Positions 5,904-6,880 of a DNA stretch of 6,880 bases are shown here, piece by piece. The position numbers and the translations under genes are program-made. How positions within the stretch are numbered: the stretch's first letter is position 1; each line of letters starts with the position of its first letter. The notes below the pieces were generated by a model. It did not search any database. It saw nothing but the letters and a program-made list of their open reading frames with translations, and was not told the origin of the DNA. Origin of the DNA: JAICJR01 sp036555755 (GTDB lineage Bacteria; Actinomycetota; Thermoleophilia; Solirubrobacterales; Thermoleophilaceae); contig DATBKS010000180.1 in NCBI GenBank assembly GCA_036555755.1, positions 1-6,880 on the forward strand, read 5' to 3'.

Positions 5904-5917
5904 GTCGGTCACTGACG

Positions 5918-5947
5918 TTGACGTACCTGATCCACATCTGATATATC
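5918..5947 (+). promoter_or_regulatory. Promoter of the dimethylglycine-oxidase-like gene
   Basis: TTGACG (5918-5923, five of six to consensus) is followed by 18 bases and then TATATC (5942-5947, four of six). The GTG start at 5955 lies 7 bases after the -10, so transcription would begin at or next to the start codon and the mRNA would be leaderless. Confidence 0.5.
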
Positions 5948-5949
5948 AG
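5938..5949. promoter_or_regulatory. Perfect 12-bp palindrome CTGATATATCAG over the -10, candidate operator
   Basis: CTGATATATCAG is fully self-complementary and AT-rich in GC-rich surroundings. It covers the proposed -10 of the flavoprotein gene. A dimeric repressor, for example of the GntR or a similar family (inference), bound here would block RNA polymerase. A degenerate copy, AAGATATATGAG, lies at 2442-2453 (nine of twelve identical on the minus strand). Confidence 0.45.
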
Positions 5950-5954
5950 GCTTC

Positions 5955-6880
5955 GTGAACGCCTCGGCGGGGTCGTCAAAAGAGCTGCCCAGCTCCCAGC
6001 AGGTGGTCGTCATCGGTGCCGGCATCGTCGGCAACAGCCTCGTCTACCACCTCACCCGGCTCGGGCTGACTGACGTCACGCTGCTCGACAAGGGACCGCT
6101 GCCCAACCCAGGCGGCTCGACGGGTCACGCCTCGAACTTCATCTTCCCCGTCGACCACTCGAAGGAGATGACCCAGCTGACCCTCGAGAGCGTCAGCGCC
6201 TACGAGGACCTGGGGGTTTTCACGCAGAGCGGCGGAATCGAGATCGCGCGCAACCAGGAGCGCATGCAGGAGCTCGCGCGGCGGGTGGCGTCGGCCAAGT
6301 CGTGGGGGGTCGAGCCGGTGTCGCTGATCACGCCGCAGGAGGTCAAGGAGCTCGTGCCGTTCATCGACGAGAGCCTGATCGTCGGCGGCTTCTACAGCCC
6401 GACCGCGGGCGTGGTCGACTCGCTGCGCGCCGGCACGATCATGCGCGAGCGGGCGATCGAGGCCGGACTTACGGTGTCGGCGAATACCGAGGTGCTGGGG
6501 CTCGACGTCGTGGGCGGGCGCGTCCGGCGAGTGCGCACCACGCGCGGCGATATCGAGGCGGAGCAGGTGGTGATCTGCTGCGGCTGCTGGAGCCCGCGGA
6601 TTGCCCGCATGGCGGGCGCCAACATCCCGCTCACCCCGATCGTCCACCAGATGATCGACATCGGGCCGGCGCCGCGGTTCGCGGAGTCCAAGGGGATGAT
6701 CGAGTACCCGATCGTCCGCGACATGGACCTGAACATGTACGAGCGCCAGGAGGGCAGCGGCCTCGAGATCGGCTCATACGCCCACCGCCCGATCATGCTC
6801 GACGCCGACGAGATCCCCTCGATCGAGGAGTCCGCGCTGTCGCCCACGGAGCTGCCGTTCACACAGGACGACTTCGAGCC
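5955..6880 (+). CDS. FAD-dependent dimethylglycine oxidase/dehydrogenase-like enzyme (C-terminus beyond the window)
   Basis: The frame is open from GTG 5955 to the right edge: 308 codons of a DAO-type flavoprotein. The dinucleotide motif GAGIVG (21-26) follows the first beta strand (QVVVIG); Asp45 ends the second. GGSTGHASNF (53-62) resembles the segment that carries the FAD-linked histidine in dimethylglycine/sarcosine dehydrogenases, with His58 the likely attachment site. From memory, the protein follows Arthrobacter dimethylglycine oxidase closely: DxGPL..PGGST, AxxWG(V/I)E, a His in PLxPxxHQ (His231), a Tyr before the glycine turn (Tyr262), and IGSYAHRP (272-279). The two active-site residues of that enzyme, His225 and Tyr259, seem kept. 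It should demethylate N,N-dimethylglycine or a related N-methyl amine. If complete, it would be about 800 residues with folate-binding GcvT-like domains, but that part is outside the window. No in-frame start lies between a stop at 5928 and the GTG. The Shine-Dalgarno is weak (CAGG at 4 bases), in line with a leaderless mRNA. Sarcosine dehydrogenase or another DAO is the alternative. Confidence 0.88.
   Translation, partial: MNASAGSSKELPSSQQVVVIGAGIVGNSLVYHLTRLGLTDVTLLDKGPLPNPGGSTGHASNFIFPVDHSKEMTQLTLESVSAYEDLGVFTQSGGIEIARNQERMQELARRVASAKSWGVEPVSLITPQEVKELVPFIDESLIVGGFYSPTAGVVDSLRAGTIMRERAIEAGLTVSANTEVLGLDVVGGRVRRVRTTRGDIEAEQVVICCGCWSPRIARMAGANIPLTPIVHQMIDIGPAPRFAESKGMIEYPIVRDMDLNMYERQEGSGLEIGSYAHRPIMLDADEIPSIEESALSPTELPFTQDDFE

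Noticed and set aside
4989..5912. Minus-strand frame of 307 codons, and a plus-strand frame at 5021-5707
   Set aside because: Both overlay the permease, whose membrane segments and APC signatures are uninterrupted. The products are Arg/His/Glu-rich shadow translations.
5914..5923. Tandem TGACGT copies (TGACGT-TGACG) as a repeat element
   Set aside because: Two short copies only; the second is better explained as the -35 hexamer TTGACG.
5856..5954. Glycine or SAM riboswitch upstream of the flavoprotein
   Set aside because: After the terminator hairpin only about 50 bases remain, and they hold the promoter and operator; no aptamer-like fold was seen.
5976..6862. Minus-strand frames of 223 and 156 codons at the right end
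   Set aside because: They are antisense to the dimethylglycine-oxidase-like gene, which is open to the edge and carries clear FAD and active-site motifs.

Overview
The window is GC-rich, gene-dense bacterial chromosome. Codons strongly favour G or C at the third position, several genes start with GTG, some starts lack a Shine-Dalgarno, and protein-level resemblances are to actinobacterial enzymes. A high-GC actinomycetota (perhaps the Thermoleophilia/Solirubrobacterales lineage) fits best, but that placement is inference; no rRNA or marker gene is present. I see no tRNA, rRNA, CRISPR array, insertion sequence or phage gene.

Layout. At the left edge a minus-strand gene begins at position 72 and runs out of the window; only its signal peptide is visible. 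Divergent from it is a short-chain dehydrogenase/reductase (125-910, +). It converges tail to tail, with 14 bases between, on an aldehyde dehydrogenase (925-2400, -). A 115-base divergent control region (2401-2515) carries the aldehyde dehydrogenase ribosome-binding site on one strand and a good sigma70-type promoter on the other. From that promoter runs a compact cassette: a possible 7-codon leader ORF, a nucleotidyltransferase-fold protein (2516-3265) and a calcineurin-like metallophosphoesterase (3262-4203), each joined to the next by a 4-base start/stop overlap. After 38 bases containing two adjacent hairpins comes a 12-TM-class APC-family permease (4242-5855). A strong GC hairpin (5868-5903) follows. 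A separate promoter with a perfect 12-bp palindrome over its -10 then drives a flavoprotein (5955 to the right edge) that closely resembles the FAD domain of dimethylglycine oxidase; it is cut by the window end.

How the genes may fit together. The permease and the dimethylglycine-oxidase-like enzyme suggest uptake and oxidative demethylation of an N-methylated amino acid or amine. The SDR and aldehyde dehydrogenase could handle alcohols or aldehydes in the same or another catabolic route; nothing in the sequence fixes their substrates. The nucleotidyltransferase/phosphoesterase pair does not belong to any pathway I can name. It is the least explained part of the window: two opposing-chemistry enzymes (nucleotide or phosphate transfer and phosphoester hydrolysis), translationally coupled, with its own promoter and a possible leader peptide.
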